64,000 nucleotides of DNA. Origin: Scolanthus callimorphus. Lineage: Eukaryota > Cnidaria > Anthozoa > Actiniaria > Edwardsiidae. Of this stretch, positions 11,101 through 34,046 are shown in pieces. Within the stretch, counting starts at the first letter, position 1. Every line of letters starts with the position of its first letter. The notes under the pieces were generated by a model. The model did no database searches and was not told the origin of the DNA. It worked only from the letters and a program-made list of their open reading frames with translations. The DNA is taken from assembly GCA_033964015.1 (NCBI GenBank), contig CM066920.1:5609912-5673911 (forward strand), read 5' to 3'. Position numbers and translations under genes: made by a program.

Positions 11101-13431
11101 ATTGCAGTGGGCGATGTTTTAGGTCCCGCTCCGGAGGACGATGTAGAGAGTAGTTTTAGCCAATATGAGGAAAATCAAGGCAGAGATGGCAGAACGAAAG
11201 AAAAACAGCAAGAACAAGGTGAACTGAACGACGCGGGAACGCCGGAAGACGGCGAAGCAATGCATCTAACATCAAGAAAGAGAATTAAACTGCATCCAGA
11301 AAACACTGATTCACTCCCTCCTGACGTTATCCAGAGAAACACAAGTCATTGCTTTTGCTCTGTCAGGCGTGGTATGCAGTGCACAATCTGCAAAAACTGT
11401 TCCAAAGCCTTTCTTGTTGAGCCTGTTAATTCAGATGGCTTGAATCCAGACGCGATTGTTCCTAAAACGGCCCCAGTGCAGTTCAGAAGAAAGTGGAGCT
11501 CAGATCTCTACAAATGTATCGACGCTTCGCCGCTCGTCGTTGGCGCAGGGAGACACAACGAGGGCGTGTCTAGTGAAAGTGTGGGTAATGACGCTCCTCT
11601 GGTGTACATCGGATCACACGCTCACGTGATGAAAGCTGTGCGTCTGCCTGACGGAAAAACATTATGGGAATGTACCCTGGGAGATAGGATTGAATCATCG
11701 GCAGTTTTGTCGTCTTGCGGTTTATACGTTATAGTCGGTGAGTGATTTTCAGATTTTCTAGGAAGCTCCGATCTTTTTCATACAAAATTTGCTTATAGAT
11801 GGGCGCAACTTTAAAGAGTTAGTAAGTGAAATGGCAACAGTTTTAAAGCTAGGAAGATATTGCCACCTCAATCTTGGCAGTTTTTTTTTCTCATTTTCGG
11901 GAACTCTTTCTGAAGGAAAAGCCTGTCAAAGATGTCGCTACTAGGAGTATGGAGTGATCCTTCTAAAACAGCGAGGCTCAACAAGCTCTCAAATTTTATG
12001 TAGACTCGATATTTTGTATGAAATACTGAGCCTCGGATATTACGTATCAGGAAAAAGCTCGCACTCTGATTCTAAAACAAGGGGCTTTGAGGCTTGAATT
12101 TTACTGATATTTACCCCCACTGTTACTCGGGGTTCCTGTCCATCCAGGGCTTTGACCAGATTTGGGTCAAATTACGTCATCAGAATGGAATTTTTGCTCT
12201 CGGCGCGCAGACACGTTTTTCGGGTCTTTCGGCGAGCGTTAAATAACGGCTAATAGAAATTAATCTATCTTGTTTGCTATGACTTTTAGGATGCTACGAT
12301 GGCAAAATCTACGTCCTTGATCGTCATACTGGCCTCATTTCCTGGACATTCCAAACCGGCGGACAGGTCAAAAGCTCTCCATGTGTGGACCCCTCCGCGG
12401 GATTGGTTTGGTTCGGGTCACATGACCATCGTCTCTATGCACTTGATGTCACGCGAAGCACCTGCGCTTGCGTAATTGAGTGCGGGGGTTCTTGCTTCGC
12501 TTCCCCTTGTGTCGACAACACTCGTGGTACAGTTTACTGTGCCACCCTCTGTGGTGAGATTCTTGCCGTTGATGCTATTCAGCACAGAGTATCTTGGACG
12601 AAAATGTGTCCAAAGCCAATCTTTGCATCTCCATTAGCGAGTCCATTTGGCGTTGCTTGTGGATGCGTTGATGGTACTTTGTATGCCTTAGATCATCAAG
12701 GAAACGCACTATGGGAATTTCACGCAACTGGACCTATATTCAGTAGCCCGGTGTATTGCGAGGTTCACAGGCCTGGGAAGGCAAACGTTGAAGGAATTCT
12801 ACTGTTCGGCAGCCACGATTCTTACATTTACTGTGTTTCTTGTACCGGGACACTGAAGTGGAAATTTCAAGCCGATTCGCCAATATACTCAGCACCATTT
12901 GTTGCTGCAAACAAGGCCAGTTATGGTGATGTCATGACACAACCATCACTTTTACCTAGCGATTTTCAGGGAAATATAAACCGTGATATTCCAAGCGTGC
13001 CTGCTAAGACAAGAGACTCCATCATCGCAGCACAACGCGGTGGCTTTGCCGTTCGTGATATTAAAAACGCGCTCCGCCCATTTGGTAACACGATCAGTGA
13101 CGCCACAAATGTACCGGTTTCCTTTAAGAACACTACAGGAACGAGTTATTTGGACTCGGATGGACTAACTGAGCCTCCAAATACTGCTGTCAATGAGGAT
13201 GAAAACAAACATTTCCCTGCTAAAGACCAAGGCAATTTAGGAGCGGTTTTTGTATGTTCAACTAGTGGGTCTTTGTACGCGTTATCTCCCGCTAATGGCG
13301 AGCTGCTGGGTTCGTATTCCTTGCCAGGAGAGGTATTTTCGTCTCCTGTGTTGATTAAGGACACACTGGTTGTGGGATGTCGAGATGATAATCTGTACGC
13401 TTTAGAAGTTCAATCTCTTGAGGACTCATGA
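8125..13431 (+). CDS. AASDH: AASDH / ACSF4-type adenylation-carrier-PQQ protein (beta-alanine-activating enzyme family)
   Basis: Four exons: 8125-8907, 9390-9774, 10260-11737, 12290-13431, all with GT-AG borders. Exon junction phases agree. Order of domains: an AMP-forming acyl-CoA synthetase domain with the TSGTTGEPK ATP-binding loop near residue 175, GRKDRTIKRQGRR and the A10-type SHGKVD motif; a carrier domain with HNGGTSIKAI, whose serine near residue 607 is the expected phosphopantetheine site; then PQQ-type beta-propeller repeats (for example DGKIYVLDRHTG and DGTLYALDHQGN) to the C-terminus. The family is the animal homologue of fungal/bacterial adenylation-carrier enzymes and is reported to activate beta-alanine. 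Within exon 3 the frame breaks at about 10538-10546: the upstream frame stops at 10544 and the homologous continuation is in another frame. One missing base would repair it and makes the total (3788+1) divisible by three. An alternative, a 32-nt intron at 10524-10555, is implausibly short. The gene is either a recent pseudogene or carries an assembly indel. Confidence 0.88.
9238..9312. repeat. Diverged fragment of the GAGGCTCTCC/GGGG(A/T)GACAAGC repeat family
   Basis: In AASDH intron 1, CACCAGAGGCTCTCCCATGG and the nearby GGGGAACTCCGGGC resemble the terminal region of the repeat at 49351-50280 and its relative at 46216-46420. Short and diverged. Confidence 0.4.
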
Positions 13432-14642
13432 AAGCAACCGAGTGATCTTGGGTTAATTACATCGAAACGTTTAAAAGAAATCTTACAGTAAATACAATAT
13501 ACAATGCAATTTTGCTTTGCGGGTCAACATTGTTGCTATCTCATTAACAAGCTATAGGTAATAACGGAACAAGTTATAATGTCGACGCGCAGAATGTCTT
13601 TATTCACTGTCTAAATAATGCAACACTCATAAAAGAGAAATCTATGTTCACTGTGGTTTATTCATTTTTGTAAACTTGTCACGAAATGGTTTCCCGACGT
13701 GATTTAAATTCATTGATAAATATATAAATCCCTATATTCGGCAGTTGGCATTTTTACATCACAGTGCAAACACCATTTGCGGGTTATTAGTAAAATATAT
13801 TCCACCATTTTCTACGTTGGTCCATTGGTATTTCTTTCTAGGATTCAAATCCATTTGTTTTGTCCATAAACTGCCATGTACTTTACATGGCTTCCATTCT
13901 ACGATTCATTTGAATCTTGTTTCTTGGTCTAGGATATCTGGGGGGGACTCGAGGACGAATGGCTGCTGTCGAGGGTGGGGAGGGTAATAGTAGTATGCGC
14001 GGTTGTCATTTGTCGCAACTCTACTTTTGCGCTTTCATGCAAATCGTAAACGCGCATTCGACTTGGCCCTAACCCAGTAAAGGTCCAAAGATCAAAAGAA
14101 TTGAAAGAAAATGATCGATCCAGCTTGAACAGGATGTTTCCCCAAACACCGTTCACCTTAGCGGAATTCCTTATTTACGCTCGCCCTCATGCCTGATATT
14201 ACAAGCGTTTTGAAAACGCTTGTAATTTAGCGCCATATATATAAATGGTGTATAATTATTTTATAATTTGATTATGACATTCATCCTGCTCTCGTGAATA
14301 TTGCCGACTATTCTAGTTTTTATCGCATCAAAGTTTGGATCATGTAACATACAGACAGACAAACAGACAGACTAAAAATAATACTACGACCGTTCACAAT
14401 CCCCAAAAAACTCACGAACCCCTATAGCTACTAAAACTGCTACATATAACAAACCAAAAATGCGCGTCTACGATTTGCGGCGCCCCACCCACCCCTAACA
14501 AAGCAGCCCGTGTCACACAGATGAGTCCCCCCTTCCCTGTCGGCAGGAGGCACTCCCCTTTCTGGCCACGTGGAGGTGGGGCGTGGCCGAAACCAGGGGG
14601 GTTGACATCGATGTGTGTCCTTAGTGCTGCCCTTAGCAAGCC
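13432..14642. other. Spacer between convergent AASDH and ABCE1, nothing recognised
   Basis: Contains the 3' ends of both genes. I see a short CAGA-rich run near 14350-14375 and no gene. The frames at 13929-14156, 14412-14639 and 14521-14805 have no domain and partly overlap the last ABCE1 exon on the other strand. Confidence 0.4.
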
Positions 14643-26649
<12,007 letters not shown>

Positions 26650-26990
26650 TTTATAAAGAATTGCTACGGAGATCGCGGTTTAGAAAGCGCCTGATTTTTT
26701 ACCGGAAGATTCAAGATGGCTTCTTGTACCATGTGCCTCGGCATGCGCGCGCAGCCGAATTCAAGATGGCGCGAAAATCTTTCAAATTTTACCTGTCGTT
26801 AGTCCTCCCAAAATGAAATAATATATATTTAACAGACATACTTCAAGAACGAAAGTTTTCACAGAAAGTCCACAGAAAAATTAGCTTTCAATAAAAGAAA
26901 ATAATTCAGGTGGTACCATGTTTTAAATTTCACTTCCGGTCATTTTCGTTTCCGGTAGCACCAATCCTCTTGTGAGGCACGTGGATCAAC
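26650..26990. promoter_or_regulatory. Bidirectional promoter region between ABCE1 and the mTERF gene
   Basis: The two start codons are 341 bp apart and diverge. The spacer holds ETS-like motifs (ACCGGAAG at about 26700, CACTTCCGG at 26931, TTCCGG at 26950) and two CAAGATGGC blocks near 26711 and 26761. A third YY1-like AACATGGCGGCC spans the mTERF start codon. Such ETS plus YY1 pairs are common in housekeeping bidirectional promoters; here the role is inferred from motif and position. Confidence 0.65.
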
Positions 26991-28732
26991 ATGGCGGCCA
27001 TCATGAGAAAGTGTGGTCAAATTTTACACGCACGTAACCTGAATTATACCCTTTCTCTACGTTTAAAATACTCACTATATTTGCAAAGACCCCGTATGAT
27101 ATATAGGACCAGTTTAGCGTCTTGTTTTCCACAGGAGTGGACGATTTATCATCGAAAATTGACCGCGAAGAGAAAAACATTTCATCGACATCAACTCAGG
27201 AAGACTCGATTCCTCCAAAACCTGTGACAACTGCTTTGGTGGAATATGTCATGCGTTTGGAAAATGAATTCAAACCACCGGGATACCCAGAAAACGTACC
27301 GAACCTGGGAAAAAGAACTAAAACGAAAAAGAAAATTTCTACAATTTTGGATCACAGTCGTGCCGTCATCCTTGGGTTTACATGCGAGAATATCGAATCA
27401 AGAATTCAGGCTTTAGAAAGTGCTGGGATATCTGGTCAGGACGCGTTAGAAATATCAACTGAGCTACCATCGCATTTGGACATTAACACTCCTGATTTTC
27501 AGAGCATCGCAGGGTTGTTAAAGAGCTTAGATTGTAATATTCCTCAGCTAGTGTCAAAAGCCCCTTATGTTTTTGGGTTAAATTACAAGCATGTGCAAGC
27601 AAATCTGGACAAGTTGAAAAGCATTGGAGTTAGTGACAAGGTCATTGGCCAGGCAGTTGTTAGCAACCCTTCTCTCGTGGTGTACCCTTTGACAGAAAAT
27701 GCAATCAAAGTCTTAGATACATTGCTGTCTGCCTGTGAATTTGAGGAGAACTTGGAAATTTTTGGATCTGAACACAGATACATTCCTAAAGATGAATTTA
27801 CTCTAAAATTGCTTTTGCAACCGATGGATGGGGCACGGGAGCAAGCTGTCTTAGGAGAAAATTTTCAACATGTTGCAAGGTTTCTAAGAGAGCTACAAGT
27901 TTCACCTTGCCTAATGGCGATTAATTACCCAAAATTTTTCACAGCTGATGTGGATAAATTGAATGATGCATTGGAATTCTTCACAAGCAGACCCTTGCTG
28001 TTTGAAACTGAGGTTATACAAAAACTTCTGGTGACCAGATCAGATGTCTTTTTGAACTTTGATAAAAAGGTTTCTCAGGAAAGAGTGGAACTTCTGAAAG
28101 GAATCCTCAAGACGCCAAGACAGCTGTATATGATTTTACAAAAATATTTCTTGTTCAAAGGTCATGAGGTGAACTTAGAGGATAACATCAAGATACTCCA
28201 AGAATATGGATTTGAAAATGAAGACATAGCCAAGATTCTTGTCACTAGAGACTTTTTCAGTGCACAAGAGAAGAACTTGGATGAAAAGATCAAATTTCTT
28301 TTGAGTGTGGAAAATATTGACATAGATATTCTTTCTGGGTCTCCATTTTGTCTTTCCAAGCCTTTAGAGTTTTTGAAGTACAGGATACAGTTTGTGACTG
28401 AAAACAAGCCTGAACATTTGAATCAGATATGCCTTGATGATGTTTTGGTTTGGACGATGAGGATTTTGCCACAAATTACTGTCAAAGTTCGTTTGAGAAA
28501 TATAAGAAGCATGCAAATCCAGCAATTTTATCAAAGGCAAAGAGAGTCTCCAGGACAAAAACTAGGAAAGGAATATTACAAAAGAAATAGGACAAAAGGA
28601 ATAACAAAAGAAACAGTTGTGTCATCAGTGTGTCATACTGCACTGCTATTATCTGATGCTTTCACAAGGCTTCAATGTGTCAAGATTCAGGTCCAAGGAG
28701 TACACATCCAAGGTTTGTTGAGTAGTAAGTAA
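26991..28732 (+). CDS. mTERF-family mitochondrial nucleic-acid-binding protein
   Basis: I propose two exons: 26991-27033 (43 nt) and 27135-28732, joined by a 101-nt intron with GTAACC donor and TTTTCCACAG acceptor; the sum, 1641 nt, is in frame and gives 546 residues. Reading exon 1 without splicing leaves the main frame, so this intron or a frameshift is needed. The N-terminus MAAIMRKCGQILHA is basic and free of acids, as in mitochondrial targeting peptides. The body has repeated helical units of about 30-35 residues with the L-x-P-like spacing of mTERF motifs (for example LDKLKSIGVSD and VSNPSLVV, then ILQEYGFENEDIAKI). The family controls mitochondrial transcription and ribosome assembly. 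I cannot tell which mTERF paralogue it is. The C-terminal 90 residues after about 455 are low-complexity and could be read-through past a missed exon border. Confidence 0.78.
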
Positions 28733-28874
28733 GTGGACATTACAGTAAATAGATGGCAAGACATTTATTTCAAAATACAAGCCCCAGAAACTTATCAGAC
28801 TAGACTGGACCTGCCAACTGTAATTTGTTTCACTTGATCGCTTTTTATATACCATATTTTGATGTGTTGTTTAT

Positions 28875-29251
28875 GCCTGGGGGGGGGGCACTCCCAGAAA
28901 TTTAGGGTAGGGATGTGCCGCTGGCTCTTCGAGGACCTGGCCCTGTTCTAGAGTGAAAAATTCAAAATTCAACACCCTGTTCTAGAGTATTTTGCGAAAA
29001 TCTGCAAGAAATATATACCCTGTTCTAGAAAAGTTTTAAAATTAGGTACCTCAAATCGAATAAAAGGAACATTAAAAATATTCTATTTGATAGAAGCTGG
29101 ACTAGGTGATCTAGAGAAAATGTTGATTTTAGGGACCCTGCTCCAGAGAAAGTGGTGATTTAGCCACCCTGTTCTGGAACCGGGAGGGCTGAAAACCCTA
29201 CCCTGCACAGCGGCACATACCTGTATAGTAAATATAAGGGAGTACCCCCCT
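28875..29251. mobile_element. Foldback element with internal CCCTGTTCTAGA repeats
   Basis: The left end GGGGGGCACTCCCAG with GTAGGGATGTGCCGCTG is mirrored by CAGCGGCACATACCTG and GGGAGTACCCCCC at the right. The interior holds five degenerate ACCCTGTTCTAGAG units. It lies just 3' of the mTERF gene. Confidence 0.7.
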
Positions 29252-29480
29252 AATTTGAAGCAACCCCTTGGAAATTCCTCATTCTCTTGTGTGCCTGTGG
29301 AAATTCCACAGTTGCAAATGAATAACCTGTGGAAATTCCAGGGTAAAATGGATGGTCAAAATCACAGACCCCATGGAAATGCCAGAGTCAAAATCAACAA
29401 ACCCTGTGGAAATTCCAAGGCCAAACACAGCGATCCCTGTGGAATTTCCAGGTTCCTCGATAGGGGGCCCAATTCATTTG
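29252..29480. repeat. GGAAATTCC-rich degenerate array
   Basis: At least five blocks like CCTGTGGAAATTCCA recur every 30-50 bp (near 29270, 29298, 29330, 29405, 29440). Noncoding; the overlapping open frame is repeat-derived. Confidence 0.65.
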
Positions 29481-29824
29481 TAATGGAAACTGTGCAAGCA
29501 TTTTGCATAAAATTCTGCAAAATGTCAGAGGTTGCAGTATAGTGACGGGGTAGGCATTCAGCTACAAAGCCAAAATATCGATGTTAATGGAGCAATAAGG
29601 CAACTATGCCCAACGTGTCAGTATTTGGAAATAGCTTCACAATGTTTTCTCTTAGCTTATACTGCAGGCCAGGCTCGATCTGTAAATTCTCTAGTCATGA
29701 TAAAACCAACCAACTAGCCAAGATGCCTAGTAAATAAACGAGATCCACTTGTCACAATCCAAGTTTTTACTTGTATTTGGCTAACAGACAACCGCTAAGG
29801 TCGAGCCCCTGTTCGGCCTATGTT

Positions 29825-30200
29825 AAGGGATCTGGGATCCAGCTAAATTTGAGGTTTGGAATCCGGGATCCAGAGTATGAGATCCGGGATCCAGAGTGTG
29901 GAATCCAGGATCCAGAGTGTGGGATCCAGGATCCAGAGTGTGGGATCCGGGATCCAGAGTGTGGGATCCGGGATCCAGAGTGTGGGATCCAGGATCCAGA
30001 GTGTGGGATCCAGGATCCAGAGTGTGGGATCCGGGATCCAGAGTGTGGGATCCGGGATCCAGAGTGAGGGATCCGGGATCCAGAGTGAGGGATCCGGGAT
30101 CCAGAGTGAGGGATCCGGATCCAGCGTATTGGATCCGGGATCCACGGGTCAGGATCCACAGGTCGGGATCCAGAATCCACGGGTCAGGATCCAGGATCCA
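29825..30200. repeat. GGATCC minisatellite with 21-bp unit
   Basis: The unit is AGAGTGT followed by two GGGATCC-type heptamers, giving two BamHI-type sites per 21 bp. About a dozen units run from 29865 to 30120, then degenerate GGATCCACGGGTC units to about 30200. Because 21 is a multiple of three and no unit frame holds a stop, several frames on both strands stay open across the array; I do not take them for genes. Confidence 0.92.
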
Positions 30201-31311
30201 AAGCTTCTGTGGATCCCTGTACATGGGCCGACCTTGTACAAGCCAAAAAACCTTATCCTTGATGAGTAGTTCACTTCATGAACTGAAGTATTTGTTCAGT
30301 TCAGTTCAGTTTATTAGCACATATTTCGACATTACAAATAAAGTGTACACAAAAAGAAAACAACTATAGATCAAGATTTACAAAGTATAAGAACACAAGG
30401 CTTTCTCGTGGCTATACAACATGTAGGGAAATTCAGCTTTTTCCATCAATGGGTTCCTAAGAACTTCCCTGTCCTGAAGGTCATGCATAAAAAAGAACAA
30501 TCCCACGTTTTATAATGATTTTTAAGCGCAAAAAAATTTGCATCTGGAACAAATAAGGGTCACTTCGATGATTTCATATCGTTTTATTTATTTTGTGTTA
30601 CCATGACAATGTAAACACTAATTTGTATTTGACGTGTTCACATTTGCATTGACGCTGGTCTGGCTGGTTCCAAAACAACGCGAACGTCACATTCAAAACA
30701 CTTTCATGCGTTGCTGTGACATCGAATAGTTGTTGATAAAAGCATTCATCAGCAAAATATGCTATTTTATGGCGCAGTGGAAGATGAATACTATAACAAG
30801 ATTGTTGGTATTTTAGCTGTTGCCTTTTCGCTTATCAAGAAGGAACAGTGTGGTACTGGAGGACGCTTACTTTAATTTATCCTGACATGGAAGTTGTTTT
30901 TGACTTGACGTGGTGGTATTTTCATTGGCGTTACTATAAAGCAGGATAACGTCACATTGGTTACTAAGGACGTGCGATTGCTAAGGACATGTACAGCTGT
31001 ATTTCGTGCATAATGCTCCAATGGTTATATCGCTAAACGCCAGCACAAGGCAGCACGAACCAGAGTAAACCTTTCTAGAGATCCGGAAACTAGTTGCTAC
31101 AAGGTAATTTATTTATTTCATAACTTTATTTACACTGTTCATTACCGTATTTCAGAATAACTAAGTGTGGTGCTCTCGTGTCTTCGCGCGTTCTACCATG
31201 CCAAATCACGAATTTGCCAGATATTACTGCATGCTTTCATTACAAGCAATCACACACTTGTATTTTGTTCCAGGTCACAAAAAAGGCAGAAATATAGAAT
31301 TTTGAGAGTGG
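30201..31311 (+). other. Upstream region of the Sprouty-domain gene, possible 5' UTR exon
   Basis: No coding sequence is evident. TATTTTGTTCCAG at about 31260-31273 is a good 3' splice-site candidate, so 31274-31311 may be the start of a 5' UTR exon that continues at 34620 on the far side of the retrotransposon. The promoter cannot be placed. Confidence 0.4.
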
Positions 31312-31566
31312 TGTCACGACGAAAACGAGTAAAGAAGGTTCAATGAAATATGGAGGAGTACACTTAGAATCTGTGTTTAATGGCGACTGAATCTCAACGT
31401 GCTTCTCACATTACATCACGTGATCTCGTTCCACAGGGAACCCGTACTAATCACAATCAAATCTAACTGTAACAACTTGCAGTACGCTAACTATGAAAGT
31501 GTCTCAAATGTCACTTAATGAGAGAGAGTTCAGAGGAATAGTCATGCAAGGAAATGAGTTCAGACA
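31312..31566 (-). repeat. 3' LTR of the BEL element
   Basis: 255 bp, starting TGTCACGACG on the plus strand and ending GTTCAGACA. No difference from the partner LTR was seen on base-by-base reading. Confidence 0.92.
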
Positions 31567-34046
31567 TCCTCCGGGGGGGCGCGTAGCCCTTGGGCCCATG
31601 CCGCAATACGCCCCCTAGCATTAAAAGCTGCTGCTCGCTGAGACCTCCTGGGTAACCTCACAGGTGGTTCTGGCTGGTTCTGGTTTTCAAGGTGTGTCTG
31701 TAGAACTGCATTAAGCATAAAGGGTGAACTGGCAGACCCAAAGAGCACTGACTTGAAACGGTATACCTGGAACTCACTCTCAGGATCCTCAGGGTCAGAC
31801 AGCCACAGGAACCGTGTCATGTCCCGATCACTCTCATTGAGCCTTACATGTAGGAATGCTTTCTCAATATCTGTAGAGATACCTATCGCATAGCTTCGGA
31901 AACGGACTAGAATTGAGCCCATGTCTGTCAGGTATGGTGGACCAACTTCGAGACAGTCATTCAGACTTGGAGACGAGGGGGACTGGTGACAACTGCAGTC
32001 ATAAACAATTCGGATGGGCGTGGTCGAGGAATCTTTTTTTACTGGGTGGTGAGGGATGTAGTGGGCGTGGTCGCAGGAGTCCGGGTCACTGACCTTCTCG
32101 ATGAATCCTCTCGCTTCTTGTTCCTTGATGATGTTGTCATAACACTTCAGTAAGCCTGGAGTCTGATGGAGTCGACGTGCTGTGGATCTGGTCCGTTTCT
32201 CGCAAATGGCCATGTTGTCAGGGAGAGGGGGGTATTCGTCCTTCCATGGAAAGCCTGCAACATATGCTCCATCACTGTCTCGTGTAATGGAGGAAGATTG
32301 GTAATTGGCGAGAAAATTACCTTCAGGGGGGCCATCATCAGTCGAGATGCCCAACGACTCAATTGACCAAAATTTCTCAAGATCAAATTCTTCATCATGA
32401 TGTGCTGCAATATGCAAAATGTTAGTCACATTTACTTGTGCCCCCTTGGACCCAGATGGGCCAGATAACAAGTATCCCAACTTGGACTGGACAGCTGTAG
32501 GACCCCCCTTCCCTCGAACAACATGATCTTGTACAATGTCCCAATAGAAGTCAGCACCTATCAATATGTTGATCTCAAAATTTCCGTTGGACACTGGATG
32601 TGCTAGCCTCAGACCCCTCACGTGGGGCATAGAGTTGATGTCTGCGTTGTGTTTACATTGTAATGGCGTGGCGATGTGGGGTACGACTAGTACGCGCAAA
32701 GGAATTTTGTCCCCATATTCGGTGACAATGTTCACTATGGTCACATCCAATCTCCTGACAGAATGTTCGGTTGCCCCGAAAGCTGACATTGAAATATTCT
32801 CCTTAGCAACCGGTGTTGTACCAAGCTCGTTAGCGAGCTCCCTTGTTATGAATGAACGCTGTGCCCCCTCATCAAACAGAATGTTAGCCTCCCGACTAGT
32901 GTCCCCTACCATTACTTGACTGATAGCGGTTTTTAGCAATATTGGATACTCATGACTGGCAGGTGTGAGTGTTGCATGTACTGACTGCACTTCACCGTCT
33001 CTTGGGGTTTGGGGTTCATTATTCCTAGGGGTGGGGGCAGGGGGGGCACTCGGTTGACTCTCTCCATCGCAGAGAGTTGTGTGATGTTTACCACCACAAT
33101 GCCTACAGCGGAATTTGGATGAACATTTGGCACTGCGGTGGGATGATGACAAACAATTATAGCACAGCCCTCCCTTGTAAGCAATGGATTTCCTGATCTT
33201 TACATCCGTAACTGTGGTGCATTTATTGGCAGGGTGTTCACCTTTACAGTATGGGCACAGACGGGTCTTCGATCCCCCCTTCCCCTGTGACGGGGAGCCA
33301 CCCACCCCAGTGAAAAATGATGCTGTTGGTGTAGGAGCCGAAAGAGGGGTGGTTGATGTCTCGAGGACTCTGAGCTCACGTTTTAGGGCCTGTCGTAGGT
33401 CCTGGATAGACCAGTCATCTCCCTCCTGACTCCTGGCCAAATTCCGCTTAGTTTCGTCAGGCAACTTCCCCAGGATAACTGGCACAAGAAGGTCCCCAAA
33501 GGTGTCCTGGGTTTTACCTAATGCTTCAAGTGCTCTTATATTGGTTTCCATGGAGTCATAGAAAGGGCGTAAGCTATCAATATGGCTTGAGGGATATGGT
33601 AATTCCAAAAGTGCTGCCATGTGGGCATTGACAATTCTATGATTTTGGCCAAAACGTTCCTTTAAAGTTGCTATTGCTCTAGCATAGTTTTCTCCACTGA
33701 TTGGGTATCCCCCAATTGCCTGCTCTGCCTCCCCAGACACTTGGGCCTTTAAATAATTGAATTTGTCGACTTCAGGTAAGCCTGGTTTCTGATGTACAGC
33801 CACGTTGAACGAATCCCAAAAAGATAGCCACTTCATTGGGTCCCCACTAAATACTGGTAAACTTAGCTTGGGGAGGCGACTACTGTATGAAATGGTGTTC
33901 ATAGAAACAGGAGGGGTTTGAACTTGAGATGTATGGGGTTGAAACGGCGCAGCGCTTGTGCTGAGATTCACTGGACCTTGTACGGGTTGTTGAGGTGAAC
34001 TTGGGCTGGGGGAGGGGCGACAATGGGATCTGATACAGCAGGACAA
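31560..34046 (-). CDS. BEL gag-protease-partial reverse transcriptase frame (deleted pol)
   Basis: Open frame of 828 codons. In order: a gag region of the DUF1759 type, two to three CCHC-like zinc knuckles (from CPYCKGEHPANKC on), an A17-type aspartic protease region around LFDEGAQRSFI, and reverse transcriptase from about IRIVYDCS to FGSASSPFMLNA. The frame then jumps before the catalytic YxDD region to a basic tail (RLPRRSQRAAAFNARGRI) that resembles the extreme C-terminus of BEL integrases. This looks like an in-frame internal deletion removing the RT active site, RNase H and the integrase core. The frame runs into the 3' LTR edge. Confidence 0.85.
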   Translation of the reverse strand: MSCCIRSHCRPSPSPSSPQQPVQGPVNLSTSAAPFQPHTSQVQTPPVSMNTISYSSRLPKLSLPVFSGDPMKWLSFWDSFNVAVHQKPGLPEVDKFNYLKAQVSGEAEQAIGGYPISGENYARAIATLKERFGQNHRIVNAHMAALLELPYPSSHIDSLRPFYDSMETNIRALEALGKTQDTFGDLLVPVILGKLPDETKRNLARSQEGDDWSIQDLRQALKRELRVLETSTTPLSAPTPTASFFTGVGGSPSQGKGGSKTRLCPYCKGEHPANKCTTVTDVKIRKSIAYKGGLCYNCLSSSHRSAKCSSKFRCRHCGGKHHTTLCDGESQPSAPPAPTPRNNEPQTPRDGEVQSVHATLTPASHEYPILLKTAISQVMVGDTSREANILFDEGAQRSFITRELANELGTTPVAKENISMSAFGATEHSVRRLDVTIVNIVTEYGDKIPLRVLVVPHIATPLQCKHNADINSMPHVRGLRLAHPVSNGNFEINILIGADFYWDIVQDHVVRGKGGPTAVQSKLGYLLSGPSGSKGAQVNVTNILHIAAHHDEEFDLEKFWSIESLGISTDDGPPEGNFLANYQSSSITRDSDGAYVAGFPWKDEYPPLPDNMAICEKRTRSTARRLHQTPGLLKCYDNIIKEQEARGFIEKVSDPDSCDHAHYIPHHPVKKDSSTTPIRIVYDCSCHQSPSSPSLNDCLEVGPPYLTDMGSILVRFRSYAIGISTDIEKAFLHVRLNESDRDMTRFLWLSDPEDPESEFQVYRFKSVLFGSASSPFMLNAVLQTHLENQNQPEPPVRLPRRSQRAAAFNARGRIAAWAQGLRAPPEDV

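Noticed and set aside
29771..30369. Six long overlapping open frames on both strands
   Set aside because: All are generated by the stop-free 21-bp GGATCC minisatellite.
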